The notes: generated by a model from the letters alone, not told the origin. A stretch of 64,000 bases of DNA from Dentipellis sp. KUC8613 (GCA_002286715.1 NSJX01000022.1:286331-350330); one strand, 5' to 3'. Counted from the stretch's first letter, positions 1 through 11,754 are shown. Program-made: numbers and translations.

Positions 1-95
1 AACTTGACCGCTTTTTTTGACTCCGCCTTTGATCTCCGCTTGAATACCGGGCCGGGATACCGAGACGCCTCCCTGAACGTCTGGAACCGAGACTA
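1..95. mobile_element. Terminus of a second copy of the large DUF6589/RecQ element
   Basis: These 95 bases are identical, in reverse complement, to the first 95 bases of the element that starts at 22897. The match stops at ...GAGACTA (base 95), which is also the outer end of the element at 22897 and at 35659. The rest of this copy lies outside the window. If it also makes a 9-bp duplication, the flank 96-104 (acccggatg) should be repeated at its far end. Perfect identity over 95 bp suggests recent movement. Confidence 0.75.
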
Positions 96-243
96 ACCCG
101 GATGATGCCCTGTGTCCTACGTCTTTCAGCCTCCAAGGTCCAAGGTCCAACATTCTGCATACCGAAGACAAGAGCATATGTAATGTCAACAACAGCCTTT
201 CACAGCGCTTGATTGGGATCCATCGCTAGGACTTTCACCAGCC

Positions 244-1030
244 ATGCGCCCCACCAGCCGTCTCTACGCGCTGTCGAACGTCCATCGCGGGACCGCCTTC
301 GAGCAGCGCGCGCTTCGCATCCTCCAGGACAATATGTCCATGGAGCTCACGCGCGTCGGTGGGCGTGACGACCGCGGTGTCGACCTGCTTGGGTGGTGGT
401 GGTTGCCGGACACGCGAGCGGCGGCTTTGGTCGATCGGACGAGTGCGTTTTCGTTTCCACTGCATGTGCTACGTATGAGACGGGGTGCTAATGGCGCACG
501 GATATGTCCATACAGAAACCGGCGAGGAAAGGACGCTGGGCCCGAGCACCCCAATGCGCCGCTTACGCGTGCTCGCGCAGTGTAAAGCCGAGAAGAAGAA
601 ACTGGGCCCAGCATACGTGCGCGAATTCGAAGGCGTTCTTGCGCGACACAGCGCGCTCAGCTTCAATCCGACATCATCCACTTCCCCCGCATCCGCAGCA
701 TCGACCACCCCCGTGCCAACTATCGGCGTCCTCCTCTCCGAGTCCCCGTTCACTCGCGCATCTCTCCTCGCAGCGCACTCCTCCCCGGCACCCCTCGTTC
801 TCCTTCACCTCCCGCCTGCGCGGAGCGTGTCTATTGGCGCGGCGGTGTGGAATCCTGCCCTGGCAGCGTCGAATGGGCTGCTGAGGGGTGAGATTGAGCT
901 GAGGTGGGAACGAACAGTTGATGGAGAAGCGGGGGAGGATGCATATGGGAGACCAGGGCTTTGGTGGGAGGGGAGGAGGTTGGGTTCGTGGAAACCTGGG
1001 GAGAGTGGAGGCGTCGTGGGTGGTGAATAA
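244..1030 (+). CDS. RRG7: RRG7-like mitochondrial protein (DUF2034, restriction-endonuclease-like fold), copy A
   Basis: Two exons, 244-472 and 516-1030, give 247 residues; the 43-nt intron starts GTATGA and ends ACAG. The N-terminal part has GTAFEQRALRIL, then GGRDDRGVDLLGWWWLP. This is the pattern of the DUF2034/RRG7 family, whose fold resembles Mrr-type restriction endonucleases (E...GG.DDG.D..G). In budding yeast RRG7 is mitochondrial and needed for respiratory growth; its reaction is unknown. The first residues (MRPTSRLY) are basic and hydroxylated, compatible with a mitochondrial presequence. The middle is Ser/Pro/Ala-rich, which is usual in basidiomycete orthologues. An inverted paralogue lies at 49946-50753 and looks equally intact. 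The family call rests on the motif pattern only. Confidence 0.65.
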
Positions 1031-1398
1031 GCAGGGAGGCAGGTGGAACGTTCACGCATGCAGTCCGTATTGCTGCGAAGACAGATACGGACAATATGTG
1101 CGTGAGTAATTGATCCTTGTTGACGTCTCGCATCTGAGCTTACAGAATCTTTCGTAGCCTGATTACTGAGATAGATAATCATATACAATAGTCAAATTCT
1201 ACCATGAAGCCTCACGCTTTTTTGCATAAGTGACTCTCGCGGACTTAGTCAATATTCCACATCTCACATCTCGATGCGTAGTAATTAGCGGGTTGCATAT
1301 TATCTGCGTATAGTAAAACACCCTCGTCGACGCCAAGCATAGGTCCGATTTTAGCACGCCCTCCGCTCGCAAGACACGGAACTCAAAAGCACTGTTAC

Positions 1399-2876
1399 TT
1401 ATTGCCACCAGGTCGCTGGAGAACCCCATGGCCTCGACCCCGTTCCAAAATACTTGTCACTCCCCGCACGCCCTCGGAACGTTTCGAGCAGGCGCCGCAT
1501 CTCCTCCGCAACCCTACGCTTCGTCTCAACTTCTTGGCGTTTGTTCCAGCTTCCCTCTCTCTGCCTATTCCCAGCCCACAGGAAGCCGTCTCCAGAATGT
1601 CTCTCGCTGACCTCGGCGTGAATCTCGTCCACCCTTTCTGGAAAGCCCACGCGCTTGAGGTACTGCATTTCCTCGTGGCCAAGCTTGATTCCCCACTCCT
1701 CCGCAACGACCTGCAAGAACAACTTGCTCATATGCTTCTCGAAGATATCCTGCACCTGCACCTGGCACTTATCGCGGAGCTCCTTGCCGACCTCGCGTTG
1801 GATCCTGCGCTGCACCGCCTGCGGGTCCTCCATCGCGAAGATGTCGACATGGTGCCGCCAGTGCGTCATCATCTGCTTCTCCACCTCCCACCGGAACTTC
1901 TCCTCCATTGCACGCGCTTTGCCCTCGAGCATGCTAAAGAAGCCGACGCTCTCGAGGTATGCGCGTTGCTTGGCAGTGAGGGTCGGCAGGACTGCGAGCT
2001 CGACTTCGTTGTCTTTGTCGGTTTCGTCTCCGGATTCGCTGATGTACATCACGACGGAGACGTGCACTTCATTGTTGGGCTGCACACGGACGCGCGATCT
2101 AGGCTGGGACGAAAGTAAGATTTCGTATATGCTCAGAGACTACGTCCCATTGAATCTCACCTGTTTCTTCTTCAACTTCTTCAGGATGCTGCAAGGTTCC
2201 GGAGTCACCCTAGCCGGTATGTGTTTGGGAGCGGCCGATGCTCGCGGGGGCGGAGTCCAACCCAAAGACGATTTCGACTGCGGGAAATTGCAAGGCCGCC
2301 GCGGCGTCGGGCACCACAGCGGAAGACTTTGTTCTAGCGCTTTTTCTCGACGGTCAGTACGTGCGCAAGTCATGTTTCTGGAGTGTGATTGAGTACTCAC
2401 GTTTGATCTCATCGTCCAGCTTGGGCGTGCTGAGCAGCTTGTTGTATTTGGCGCGCTCCTTGCTCGTCATGTTACCCGTCACCTTCCAGTCCTCCTCCCG
2501 CAGTCCCGCCGCTGCGAGGCCGTACTTCCATTCCGCGCGTATGTGGGAAACCAGCGCTCGCAGTGTTTCCCTGGCATTGTGGACCTCCAACCTGCCCAAT
2601 CAATAATCAGTTGTCTATTGTGGTCTAAGCTGCGGAGACAGCAGTGGCTCACCCCCAGTCCATGCTCAACGGCGGCGTCCGCGCCTGGTCGTACTCCCGC
2701 TCGCGCTGCTGCCTCTCCCGACCATACCTCTTGCGTATCTGGTCGAATACCGCGCGTACCTTCTCAGCCTTCGCCAGCTCCATCGCCCGCTGCATGCTGC
2801 CGGCATTCGGGAGGCCGAAGTACGGGACGCCGGACGGGCTGGGAATTTGGTGCGTGTCGAAGTCGAAGTCGAACAT
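1399..2876 (-). CDS. Hypothetical protein, 434 aa, copy A
   Basis: Four exons read on the minus strand: 2876-2653, 2591-2401, 2345-2161 and 2103-1399, all phase-consistent, giving 434 residues. The N-terminus is acidic/aromatic (MFDFDFDTHQIPSP). It is followed by a basic helical stretch rich in RERQQRERE, a Pro-rich linker (WCPTPRRPC...RVTPEPCSILKKLKKK), and a long charged helical C-terminal half ending GSPATWWQ. I recognise no catalytic motif, signal peptide or membrane segment. The paralogue at 48129-49600 has the same length and exon plan, and the two differ by scattered substitutions. That supports a real, recently duplicated gene. It is divergent in direction from nothing nearby and converges on the RRG7-like gene. 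Confidence 0.75.
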
Positions 2877-3896
2877 GTTGGGTGTTACTAGAGGGTACTC
2901 GACGGGTGAATGAGCCGCCTCTTGTATCTATGCTCCATAGAGCGCGCCCACGCCACTGCCGTGGACCGAGCCTGATTTATACTGACTCTGCCAGGACGCA
3001 TAATGCACCGCTCGTCCTGGAACCCGGATCATCGCACCCCTATCGCGGCCCACCTGTACCGACACCCAGACTCGGGAAGTTTTCAATTGCGGTATTCCAG
3101 TGCCCTCTCGTGCACTGGCGCTGACAAGATCCTACCTGACGTCTACGTGGTTTGGCCGCCCACAGCTACTCGGCACAACGTAGACGTGTGCATTTTCACC
3201 AGTTCGCTGTAGTTTGTGATTTCACACTCCTGGATCCGAGTCGAAGCCTGGTGACGCGTCTACGTCGAACGTTACCGCATGTGCTTCAAGCGCGTTCCTT
3301 GGTACGTAGAATTTCGGTCATACACCCGTGGTATGGTCTGCTTATGGAAATGGATACGGGTACTAGTAGCTGGGATGATCGAGATCGCGACGAATGCGCC
3401 ACCTGTGTGTGCATGAGTAGTTTTCTGCGGATATCGATCCCGTGCGGTCGGCCTCGTGTCCGTGCTGCTGTCCATTGCCCTGGTGGCTTGGTGCGCCGCA
3501 TTGCAGATGGATCGGGGGCGTGCTGAGTAGCTCAGAGACGTGGAAGTTGGCCCGCGGGCTCGCTATACTCATCACCGGGGCGTAATTCATGTGTGTGTTC
3601 GTGTCTCGGAGTGAGACTCGGTCACTAGTCACTACGAACACAAGAGACATGTGAGCCTCGAATCATGGTGCCATTGTGCATAGACCCCTGGTGGCTTGAT
3701 CAGCCGCTCTATCGTGTGCCTCGAGAATGCACGAGCTAGGTGTTTTCAAGAGATCGAGGAAGTTGAACAAGGGAGAAGGCGACATGTTCGATGGGTGTTG
3801 ATATGGCCATGGGCGAAAGTCAGAGCGCTAGCTGTAGTACTACATGGAGACGACTTCGGCATATAGCTATATCGCTAATAAAGCACCCCTCATCAT

Positions 3897-3968
3897 GGCC
3901 GCCTGGCGAAATGGCATCGCGTCTGACTACGAATCAGGAGATTGCAGGTTCGACCCCTGCGGTGGTCA
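3897..3968 (+). tRNA. tRNA-Arg (anticodon ACG)
   Basis: A 72-nt cloverleaf folds with acceptor GGCCGCC pairing GGTGGTC (two G-T pairs). The D stem is GCGA/TCGC, the anticodon stem TCTGA/TCAGG and the loop CTACGAA (anticodon ACG). The T arm GCAGG-TTCGACC-CCTGC contains the B box GGTTCGACCCC. There is no intron. Two identical copies lie at 51146-51217 (minus) and 51412-51483 (plus). Confidence 0.95.
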
Positions 3969-5081
3969 AGTAAAGGCACATGTTGTTTAGTTTTGTAACG
4001 TACGCCGATTTATTTGTTTGCTCGCCAAAAACATCAACCATCCCTTCATGGCCAGGGGAGGTATGCCCGAGCTCAACGTCCTGCAATGAATTGTCCAAAG
4101 GATCAACGCCATTCCTCACTAGGCCAGAGTGACACTAGTACTCTAGCTTCCCCTGGCGGTAACTTAGTCCAGGTTTGGCCTTCCCCTCGTCCTGCATGCA
4201 TGAAATCCACCATTGACAGCATACAAATCAACTTCAAATCCCATTATTCCATTCCATTAACAATTCCATTCTTCAACAACAACAACAACAACACACGCAG
4301 AACAACACAAACGCGAGGGAAGAGAACGACTCGGGAGCGGGGAGGACGTAGGAGGGGGAGGGTGAGGGGTGATGATGATGAAGATGAAGGGGGCGGGGGG
4401 CGGAGGAAGAGGGAGGGGTACATACGACAAAGCATCACAGAGCAAGCGAGGATAATGCAGTACGGGGTACGTTGTACGGTACTCGACATCGAAAGCATAA
4501 TACGTATACGGGCGGGGCGGGCATGGCATGTACGGGTCGTGTCATGAGGGGACGTCGCAGAACGGGGCGAAGGAGAAGGGAAGAAAATAACGGGGGGTGC
4601 CGGCATTGTATGTACGATTGTATGGGGTTTGAAAAGAAGGAAGGATCATGTCGAATGATACTCTATAAAGCGTCGCTGGCGAGGAAAGAAGTTGGGTAGC
4701 ATACATAGCATACTAGTAGCGAGCAAAGAAAGAAAGAGAAAAGGTACCCGTGACCGAAGAAGAACCACCAAGAATCCATGGAATAGAATAACACCACAGC
4801 CGCGCGGCGAGAGGGCAAAGAAATCGAGGGACGATGGGGGAAAGCACAAGGGGTTTTGATGGATGGGTGAATGCTGTTGGAACACATGGTTGTATGAATG
4901 CATGGACGAGTGACGAGAGGAAAGAGATGCTTTTGACGCTGTTGACGACATTGACGGGAAACGATGGTGGTGATCACGACCAATAACAAAGAACTGAATG
5001 CAATGCGAGGCGATGCGAATCCGGACCTGAAAGGCGCAAAGACGAACGGGCGACCAAGGCACCCCAACAATCCCATGGAGC
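3969..5081. other. Intergenic; simple-sequence and purine-rich DNA
   Basis: No convincing gene is seen. A CAA microsatellite lies near 4278-4295, followed by a G/A-rich stretch from about 4315 to 4760. This probably includes the 3' untranslated region of the RING/RRM gene, which ends at 5082. Confidence 0.5.
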
Positions 5082-8039
5082 TTAAACCATGCCCGAGATC
5101 CGCTGCGCAAGCGCTTCGACCAGGTGAGTCTCAATGCCAAACTCGCGCGCAAGAACATCGTACGGGCCCTGCATGTTCTGTGCAGGTCCCTGGCTAGGAG
5201 GCTGATACGGACCGTATACGTTGACAGCGGACGACGTTGAGGCAGACGCCGAGTCGGGCGTCTGCAGGCGCGAGCTCGCGGACGATGGAGGGCTGACTAC
5301 CGGGACATGCTCCGCAAACTCTGCGAGACGCGATACTTGCTCGCGTGTGAAGGCTATTCGCAGGGAGGATGATCAGACCATGACACGACTAAGGAAGAAG
5401 CGGGACAAACCTTCGCAGTGCATAGCCGCCTGAAGAACCTGCATGAGCAAGTCGGGCTCGCTCGCAAGGGCCTTCTCCGTCTTGTTCGACATCAGAGTCT
5501 GAAGGGCAGCTGTAAAATCGTAACACATTAGCATGAGCACAATGAATCTCAAAGCGTACAACGTACTCATCGTCACATCTACAAGCCATAACCCATTAGT
5601 GACCATTGCACACAACGAAGAGTAAAGACAACGTACCAAACAGCATATCACGAGTCGCCGGACTCCACGCCGCGCGGCTCTCCATATCCGCCGGGAACTT
5701 GACCAAGATACCCACCAGCGAGTGGAACGGGAGCGTCGGAACCTTCACGAAATGCGACTACCAATCCACGACCAGTCAGCATGCGTCCAGTCCTCTTCCA
5801 ATGAGCACCAGGCTACTCACATCGGGAGCGCGAATCAAATGCAACAGCGCCTTCAACTCCGTCTCTCCCAACAACGCACCCTCCGCGGTGCCCTTGCCCT
5901 GCACAACCGGCCGCGCGCCGTCAAACGCGCCTCTCCACCCCGGGAACAACGCCCGCATAAGCTCCGCCTGGCCACTCCGGGTCACCGTCACCCCACGCGC
6001 ACGCCGCCCACGGCCGAGGACGGAGTTCTGCGCGGTGCGAAGGGCAGCACGTGCGGCGTCCTCGTCAGCCATCTCGGCATACGCATGGCTCAACGTCTTG
6101 CCCTTGCGGTCGAGAAGGACGTGGACGTGCTTCACGGGATGTTTGAGCCATGCGCGGATCGCAGGGGGCGTAATGTCCTGGATATTTGAAATATGATCAG
6201 AGGTAACTTTAGAGGATGTTGGCAAAGAAACGTACCCAAGGGACATTGTCGATCCTCAGCACCGGCACCTCGCCCGGCCGCCCCGACGCCGACGCCTGCC
6301 TGCGCGCGCCCACAGGCGTGGACGCGCGGGGCACCCCGCCGCCCAGATCAAACAAATCAAACCTGTCCATCATCGCGCCAAACTCGCTCGCGCCACCCTT
6401 GGGATTCGTCTTGGCCGCACTGCGCAACTTGAAGTCGTCGACGCCCTTCTTGCACACGGCACACTCCATGTCCTTCTCGCCGACGATGTTGAGGGCGCTC
6501 GTGAGGCATGCAGAGCACAGAATGTGCTTGCACGGCTCGAGCACCGCAAGCGAAGTCGGCGCGAGCCCGCATACAGTGCATGTGGACGTGTCATCTTCAC
6601 TAGCGCTCTTCGGGGGTGACACTGGCATGCACGGGAATGCAGCGGGAAGAGGCTGGAATGTGTCTTGCGTAAACCCGAATCCAAAGGACGGCGCAGGCGA
6701 GTCGAACGGGTCATTGAGGGCGAGCGAGTGCGTGCGAGGCTGGGACGGCGAGAACGAGGACGGGTACGGCGTGAACTCGTCCTCGTCGATGTCGAAGAGA
6801 TTAGTCGGCGTCTGCACAAGCCATATTAGGACCGGGTTGCTAGGCAAGTAAGGATAAAGTAGTGGGGCACGCACCTGACCGAACGCCGGGCGACGCCGGG
6901 GGTATGCTGGGTCTGACAGAGACCCTTTAAGCTTCAGCCGAGACACGTCTGCCGGGCGCGGTGGTGGGGTATTGAGCGCCTGCAGCGTGCGGCGTGCGGG
7001 TGTATGCGGGCCTTGGCTGGCCAGTGCGCGTGGCGCGGTCTGCGGGGCCTGGTGGACGACCGTGTGCGAACGCGCACGACGCTGAGCCTGGAGGAACGCG
7101 GGCTGGAGGAGAGCTGTATGGACCGACGCATACACATGGGCGTTGCAAGGCCGGAAAAGGCGCGGACGATCGATGGCATGTCAGCGTGGCGCGTGTATGG
7201 CGGGACCGGGAGACTCACCTGCGTCCAGCGGAATGTGAAGAGCAGAGAAGAGGACCAGGATGGACCGAGGACACGATGCAGGGGGGTGGGATGATGAGCA
7301 CACGTAACGTTATCCCGCATCAGGGCATCACAGATCACATACCGTCGTGGCCTTGGTTGTGCAAAAACAAGCCTGCGCCCGAGACATTCGACATGTCCGG
7401 AAAAGCCTGGTCGTTGCCTGAACCGCGGAACGCGATAGGAATAGAGCATATAGGGGCATAGAAGGCAGCGCTCGGTCAGCACGTGTCCCGCGAGATGAAA
7501 ACGCCGCATATATGCGCCTCTTCCAAGCGAAGGGGCGCACCACACGCCGCAGGAAGCAGAAAAGAGGGCGCGGGAAACACACACGCACCGTCATCGTCCG
7601 CAAAGTCGCCTACGCGGATGCCGTTCTCGCTCGCGCGCTCGCGCCAGTCGAGCTCGTCGCCCTTGCCGGGTGTGAACTGGAGCGCAAACGACTGCTGCCC
7701 GAGCGAGCCGGGAGTATTGAGCGCGGCGGAGCTGCTGGGGGACCACGAGCCACGGCTGAGCGGGGTCGTGAAGGGCGTCGAGAGCACGCTGGCGCTGGTG
7801 CCGGGCGTCGCGGGGTGGTGGTCGTGGAAGACGTTCTGCATCTGGTGCTGCGGGTGCTGGTTTTGATGTTGCGCTTGGTGCCGCTGGGTGCGGGGGATAC
7901 GCTGGGGCGTCGCGGGCTGGCGATATGCGGGCGTGACGGGCGCAGAGGCGGGGGCGAGCTGGGCGAAGGCGTGCGCCTGGGACTTGCTCGGGTGGACGGG
8001 GGTGTTGCTCGTCGTCGTGCTCGCCGTCGTGAAGGGCAT
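5082..8039 (-). CDS. RING finger plus RRM domain protein
   Basis: Nine phase-consistent exons give 733 residues: 8039-7589, 7417-7343, 7113-6875, 6811-6236, 6177-5821, 5757-5637, a 12-nt microexon 5578-5567, 5509-5411 and 5353-5082. The first 330 residues are low complexity (Gln/His, Pro, Ser-rich, with FTPGKGDELDWRERA). A RING-HC finger follows at about 334-380 (CTVC...CKHILCSAC...CAVC). An RRM-like domain starts near 441 (LRIDNVPWDITPPAIRAWL, then KTLSHAYAEMADEDAARAAL). The C-terminus ends with a short helix (REFGIETHLVEALAQRI). RING suggests ubiquitin ligase activity and RRM suggests RNA binding, so an RNA-associated E3 is the natural inference. I cannot name an orthologue. The exon 2/3 junction is the least certain boundary. 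Confidence 0.8.
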
Positions 8040-8959
8040 GATTCAGTCGGAGTCGGTCGTCGTCGTCGGGGGCGGGCGGTGTCGGTGGCGGGAGGAAGAA
8101 AGAGAGGCGGGCGGGCGTTGAGTTGAAGTTGAGTTGATGGTCGGGGTCTGGTGGCGGGGGCGTGCGAACCGCAGATCGAACCGGTCCTTTTTATGCGACG
8201 CGTCCCAACGCGGTCACGTGGAGCACCCTTCCCGTGCTTCCGCATCCCGGGCCTGCGTGCACCATATACAGGGAACAATGGCGTTGCGCCCATCCTCTTC
8301 CTGGAAGATACGCCGTGTCCGAGACAATAGTCGACCTCCTCCAGGAACTCAGTTCCATCGCCACGATCAGACGCACCCGGAGCCCGGCAGAACCAGCAGC
8401 AGAGGTAAGTGAAATCTGGAATGATTGTAGAAAATGTGCAGCTGTATGTACGCGCAAAAGAACGGTCTAAAATGCTGCTAACGTGTGTATGACGATGCTA
8501 TGATACTGTATGCATATAAAGAACGACTATAAGGATAAGTACCTTGTCCCCCTCGATCCTTCCAGAACCTCAAACAAACAAGACAAAAACGACGATGACG
8601 AGAAGACGAGCGGCTACGGAGGCGAGTGGATGAATGTATGTAATATAGAGCACAGATGCGGTCGATGAGCCGAGCCGATGAATCCAGATACGGGAGCAGA
8701 GACGGGGGCATAAGAGAATGGAAGCGGCGAGACGACGCAGCCATACGTACTCCCACCACCAAGCGAGTCACCCATACGAAGCGTACAATGAGCAGCGCGC
8801 AGTGCGCTCCACATGGGCAGCATCATCAGCGAGGAACACCCGCTGATCGATATGAGCACTCCTGAGGAGGAAGCCGATTAAGGAACCTAGGACAGCTTGA
8901 GAAGTCAGCGTCCAATTCCCCACACAGCACACGACACCCGACGTAGTGAAACTCACAGG
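8040..8959. other. Intergenic between two minus-strand genes
   Basis: The part next to 8039 is the presumed promoter of the RING/RRM gene; the part next to 8960 is the presumed 3' flank of the next gene. I see no RNA gene or conserved reading frame. Confidence 0.4.
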
Positions 8960-10606
8960 CTATCGCGCCGTCCAGTCCGTCCACGGCCTTGGAAGCCCCC
9001 GCCGTCGTCTACTTCCCCCCACCGCGACCCCGGTCGACCATTCCCCCTCTTCCACCGACGCTCTCCTCGAACTCTCCCCCCTCCGCGGTCTCCGCCCTGG
9101 CGGGTCACCGTCGTGGTCGTGCAGATCATCGTCCTCAGGCAGCCACGTCTTGGCACCGACACCTTCAATAGTGCTGGCCGGCCGCAAATGCCGCCTGAGC
9201 GACTGTATCGACTGCTGGCGCTTCGGGTGCACAAGCAGCCGCGCAAGATCCAGCTCGCCCTCGTCGTCGTCTTCGTCGTCCTCATCCTCGTCCGACTCCA
9301 CCCCATGCAGACTCACCACAACGCCCGGCCGCGGCGCCATCCACCCCTCGCCCTCATCCTCCACACGGCCCTTCAAACTCGGGCCCGCCTCCGCCCCTCC
9401 CCTCCTTGCCCTCGCCTTCCCCTTCCCCTTCTTCCCCCGCCCCCTCACCGTCCCCGTATCCGCATCCTCCAACCGCCGCACCGCCCCCTCCCTCACCCTC
9501 GACCCGTCCCTCGACGCCGGCGCCGAGCGACACACAACATGCCGCGCAACCACCACGCCCGGGCTCTCCCTCGCGCGCCCCGCACTCGCACCCATCATCA
9601 ACGCCGGGCGCGCCCTCCCCCTCTCCACCCCCCTCTCTCTACCCCTCCCCCTCTCCCCCGCACCCCCAAACGCCGCCACCCCGCGCACCGTACTCGCCCG
9701 ACTCGAGCCAGGGCCCCCCACGCTCGCGCCCACCGGCGCACCCAACAACGCGCGCGCGACCGTCTCGAGCCAGCTCGGCGGCATCGGCGGCACGTCGCCC
9801 TCGCACCGCGGCACGCGCTGCTGGACCCGGCGCACCATGTTCGGCGCGCTCGCCATGTGGCGCAGGTACGCGCGCGCGGGCGACGCGTCGCCCGGCATCG
9901 AGAACTGCGGGCGCATCGTCGGCGAGCCGCCGTCGCTGTCGTCGCCGCGCCGGTCCGATGCCGGGCGCTGCTGGCGCAGGCGGCGGAGTTGTGCGTGTGC
10001 GAGGGGCCGCGCGGCGCTGGAGGGCGCGGAGGAGGATGCGGAGGATGGTGAGGGCGAGGGCGAGGTCGTGAATATTGGCGGGGGGCGTGGTGAGGGCTTC
10101 GTCCTCTGCTGCTTGTGTGCGAGGGGCGATGCCGGCGGGGACCAGTGTGCAGCACCTGCGTCCTCTGCTGCCTTATGCTGTGGCTGTGATGGTGGTTGTG
10201 GCGTCGGTGTCGCCGTCTGCCCCTGCACGAGCCCCGCGAGAAACCCGACGACGGCACCGACGCCGCGCATGCTACCTCTTTCTTGCGCTTGAGCGGCTGC
10301 CTCGACGCGCTCTGCTTCGGGAGTGAAGACGCGGGTCTCCTTGTAGCCTGCCTCGCGGAGGAGATCTTCGAGGCGCTCGTAGGTCTTGGACGTACCGCGC
10401 CGGTGCAGAGGGACGCGAGACGGGTCGCGCGAGAGCGCGCCGTAGCGTGCGCGACCACGAGGTGGGGTATGTGGATTTGTGGTGGCTTGAAGGTTTGGGT
10501 GTGAGGGCGCGGGCATAGGCGGAGGTGATTGCGGCTGGGTGGAGGTGGAGGGGTGGGAGGCGGTGGAAGATGAGAGGAGGCTTGGGGGCGACACGGAAGG
10601 GGACAT
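8960..10606 (-). CDS. Low-complexity hypothetical protein
   Basis: A single open frame of 548 residues if started at MSPSVSPP; an upstream in-frame ATG at 10669 would give 569. The N-terminus is Ser/Pro/Thr-rich. A short conserved-looking segment follows (YGALSRDPSRVPLHRRGTS, then KTYERLEDLLREAGYKETRVF) and a small hydrophobic patch (VGAVVGFLAGLV). The C-terminal half is Arg/Gly/Glu-rich with an acidic run (ESDEDEDDEDDDEGE). No enzymatic motif is seen. The DNA is very GC-rich and long open frames also exist on the other strand, so the strand choice rests on the ordered acidic/helical segments and the Ser/Pro N-terminus typical of fungal disordered proteins. A small 3' exon cannot be excluded. 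Confidence 0.5.
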   Translation of the reverse strand: MSPSVSPPSLLSSSTASHPSTSTQPQSPPPMPAPSHPNLQATTNPHTPPRGRARYGALSRDPSRVPLHRRGTSKTYERLEDLLREAGYKETRVFTPEAERVEAAAQAQERGSMRGVGAVVGFLAGLVQGQTATPTPQPPSQPQHKAAEDAGAAHWSPPASPLAHKQQRTKPSPRPPPIFTTSPSPSPSSASSSAPSSAARPLAHAQLRRLRQQRPASDRRGDDSDGGSPTMRPQFSMPGDASPARAYLRHMASAPNMVRRVQQRVPRCEGDVPPMPPSWLETVARALLGAPVGASVGGPGSSRASTVRGVAAFGGAGERGRGRERGVERGRARPALMMGASAGRARESPGVVVARHVVCRSAPASRDGSRVREGAVRRLEDADTGTVRGRGKKGKGKARARRGGAEAGPSLKGRVEDEGEGWMAPRPGVVVSLHGVESDEDEDDEDDDEGELDLARLLVHPKRQQSIQSLRRHLRPASTIEGVGAKTWLPEDDDLHDHDGDPPGRRPRRGESSRRASVEEGEWSTGVAVGGSRRRRGLPRPWTDWTAR

Positions 10607-11754
10607 GGTACGAGACTGTGAAGTTCGTGAGTTACGTACAGTTTGGAACTTTGGAACTAGGTGCGTCATACCATTAGTGATTGCAAGTAACGGTTGTTCT
10701 ATAGATAATTAAGTCTCCCCAAGAAAGCAAGCTCGGTGCTGAACTTGCGCTTGCCACGACCCGGGCTGATGACAATGCGGATTGTTAATATCGTTCTGGA
10801 AGTATGGCGAATGTAAAGAATGCTCTGCCGCCGTATGCTGTCCTTCGAGGCCTAGGAGTACGAGAAGTGATGCCGGTTGTTCGAGTAGAGATTGCCAGTT
10901 TTGCGCAGGATGTATGCGCACGTGAAAATTGGATGCGCCGCGGCGGAGCGAGATATCGATGGCTTGCACGCAGTGAAGAGACTTGCACGAGGGCGTGGAA
11001 TGCACTCGAAAGATCGGCGAATTTGCGGGTAGCCACAAATCGGGCTCAGGAGCCGCGAGCGGGTCGAGGGCTCGCTTTGCGTCACGGCGGGGAAGGAGAA
11101 GGTCCGCAGTAGATTTCGAGTGCCACGGCCTTGCACGTAGCGGACGAACGACACGAACGATGAACGCTTGGGAGTCGCGCTGCTCAATGCTCCCCACACG
11201 CGGGAGTATAAACAGCCAGATTTGGGCCCCTAGCGCCGCGCCAACTCGCCCAACGTCGTTCGGTTCTTCCGGCTCGCGTGGCCGTCTTGTCGCTCGTCGG
11301 ACGTCTTGTGCGTCGCGGGTGTGTGTGGATGGGAGGGCAAGGCCGATGATGGGAGGACACAGGAGAGGACTTTCTCTCAGCCTCCGCATGATGACCTCGC
11401 CCCATAAACGGAATCGCGTTCGCACGCTTCCCCGAGACCCCCAGTGCTTTACATTGCTGTTCGCTCGCAGATCACTGTTTCCTTGGATTTCTCCATATGA
11501 ATCACTACCGTTGTCTGCACATCCATTAAGCTTTCTGACCAATGAGACGTGAATTAAAGGACTGCAGCACAACGCGCCCGGCAACCGACGCGCGGGAAAA
11601 ACGTGACCTCGCGTCGCTCCCACGTGACCCAGATCCGAGCAATAATTTGTCCAAGTAATTTCCGTGCAGACCGCGTCCATACATTGAGTCGTTCCACTCT
11701 TCGCTCAGCCGGCCTTCCTCCTTCCCCTCAACCGCCACCACGAGCACGAGCACA
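10607..11754. other. Divergent intergenic region
   Basis: This lies between the 5' end of the minus-strand gene at 10606 and the CBS-domain gene that starts at 11755. Long open frames exist on both strands (10709-11680 minus, 10983-11552 plus). Their translations show no domain or conserved pattern, and they overlap both presumed promoters, so I treat the region as noncoding. Confidence 0.5.

Larger units (their letters stand above)
241..3480 (+). repeat. Inverted segmental duplication, copy A
   Basis: This block carries the same two genes in the same relative arrangement as 47540-50756, but inverted. Similarity begins near the ATG of the RRG7-like gene and runs through both coding regions, their introns and about 600 bp beyond the start of the second gene (a shared stretch near 3430-3460 matches 47570-47600 in reverse). 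Sequence upstream of the RRG7-like ATG differs between the copies. The edges are approximate. Whether this is a true paralogous duplication or two haplotypes joined in assembly cannot be decided here. Confidence 0.8.

Noticed and set aside
1402..2392. Plus-strand frames opposite the 434-residue gene (238 and 245 codons)
   Set aside because: Shadows of the coding strand; the minus-strand exons are phase-consistent and have an intact paralogue.
4244..5158. Minus-strand frames near 4244-5158
   Set aside because: They arise from purine-rich simple sequence and show only Pro/Ser/Arg or Phe/Leu runs.
8946..10292. Plus-strand open frame of 448 codons opposite the low-complexity gene
   Set aside because: Ser/Pro/Arg repeats mirror the GC-rich antisense sequence; the minus strand gives a more ordered protein.
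10709..11680. Long minus-strand open frame, 323 codons
   Set aside because: No domain, composition bias without pattern, overlaps two promoters, and a competing long frame exists on the other strand. Typical of GC-rich noncoding DNA.
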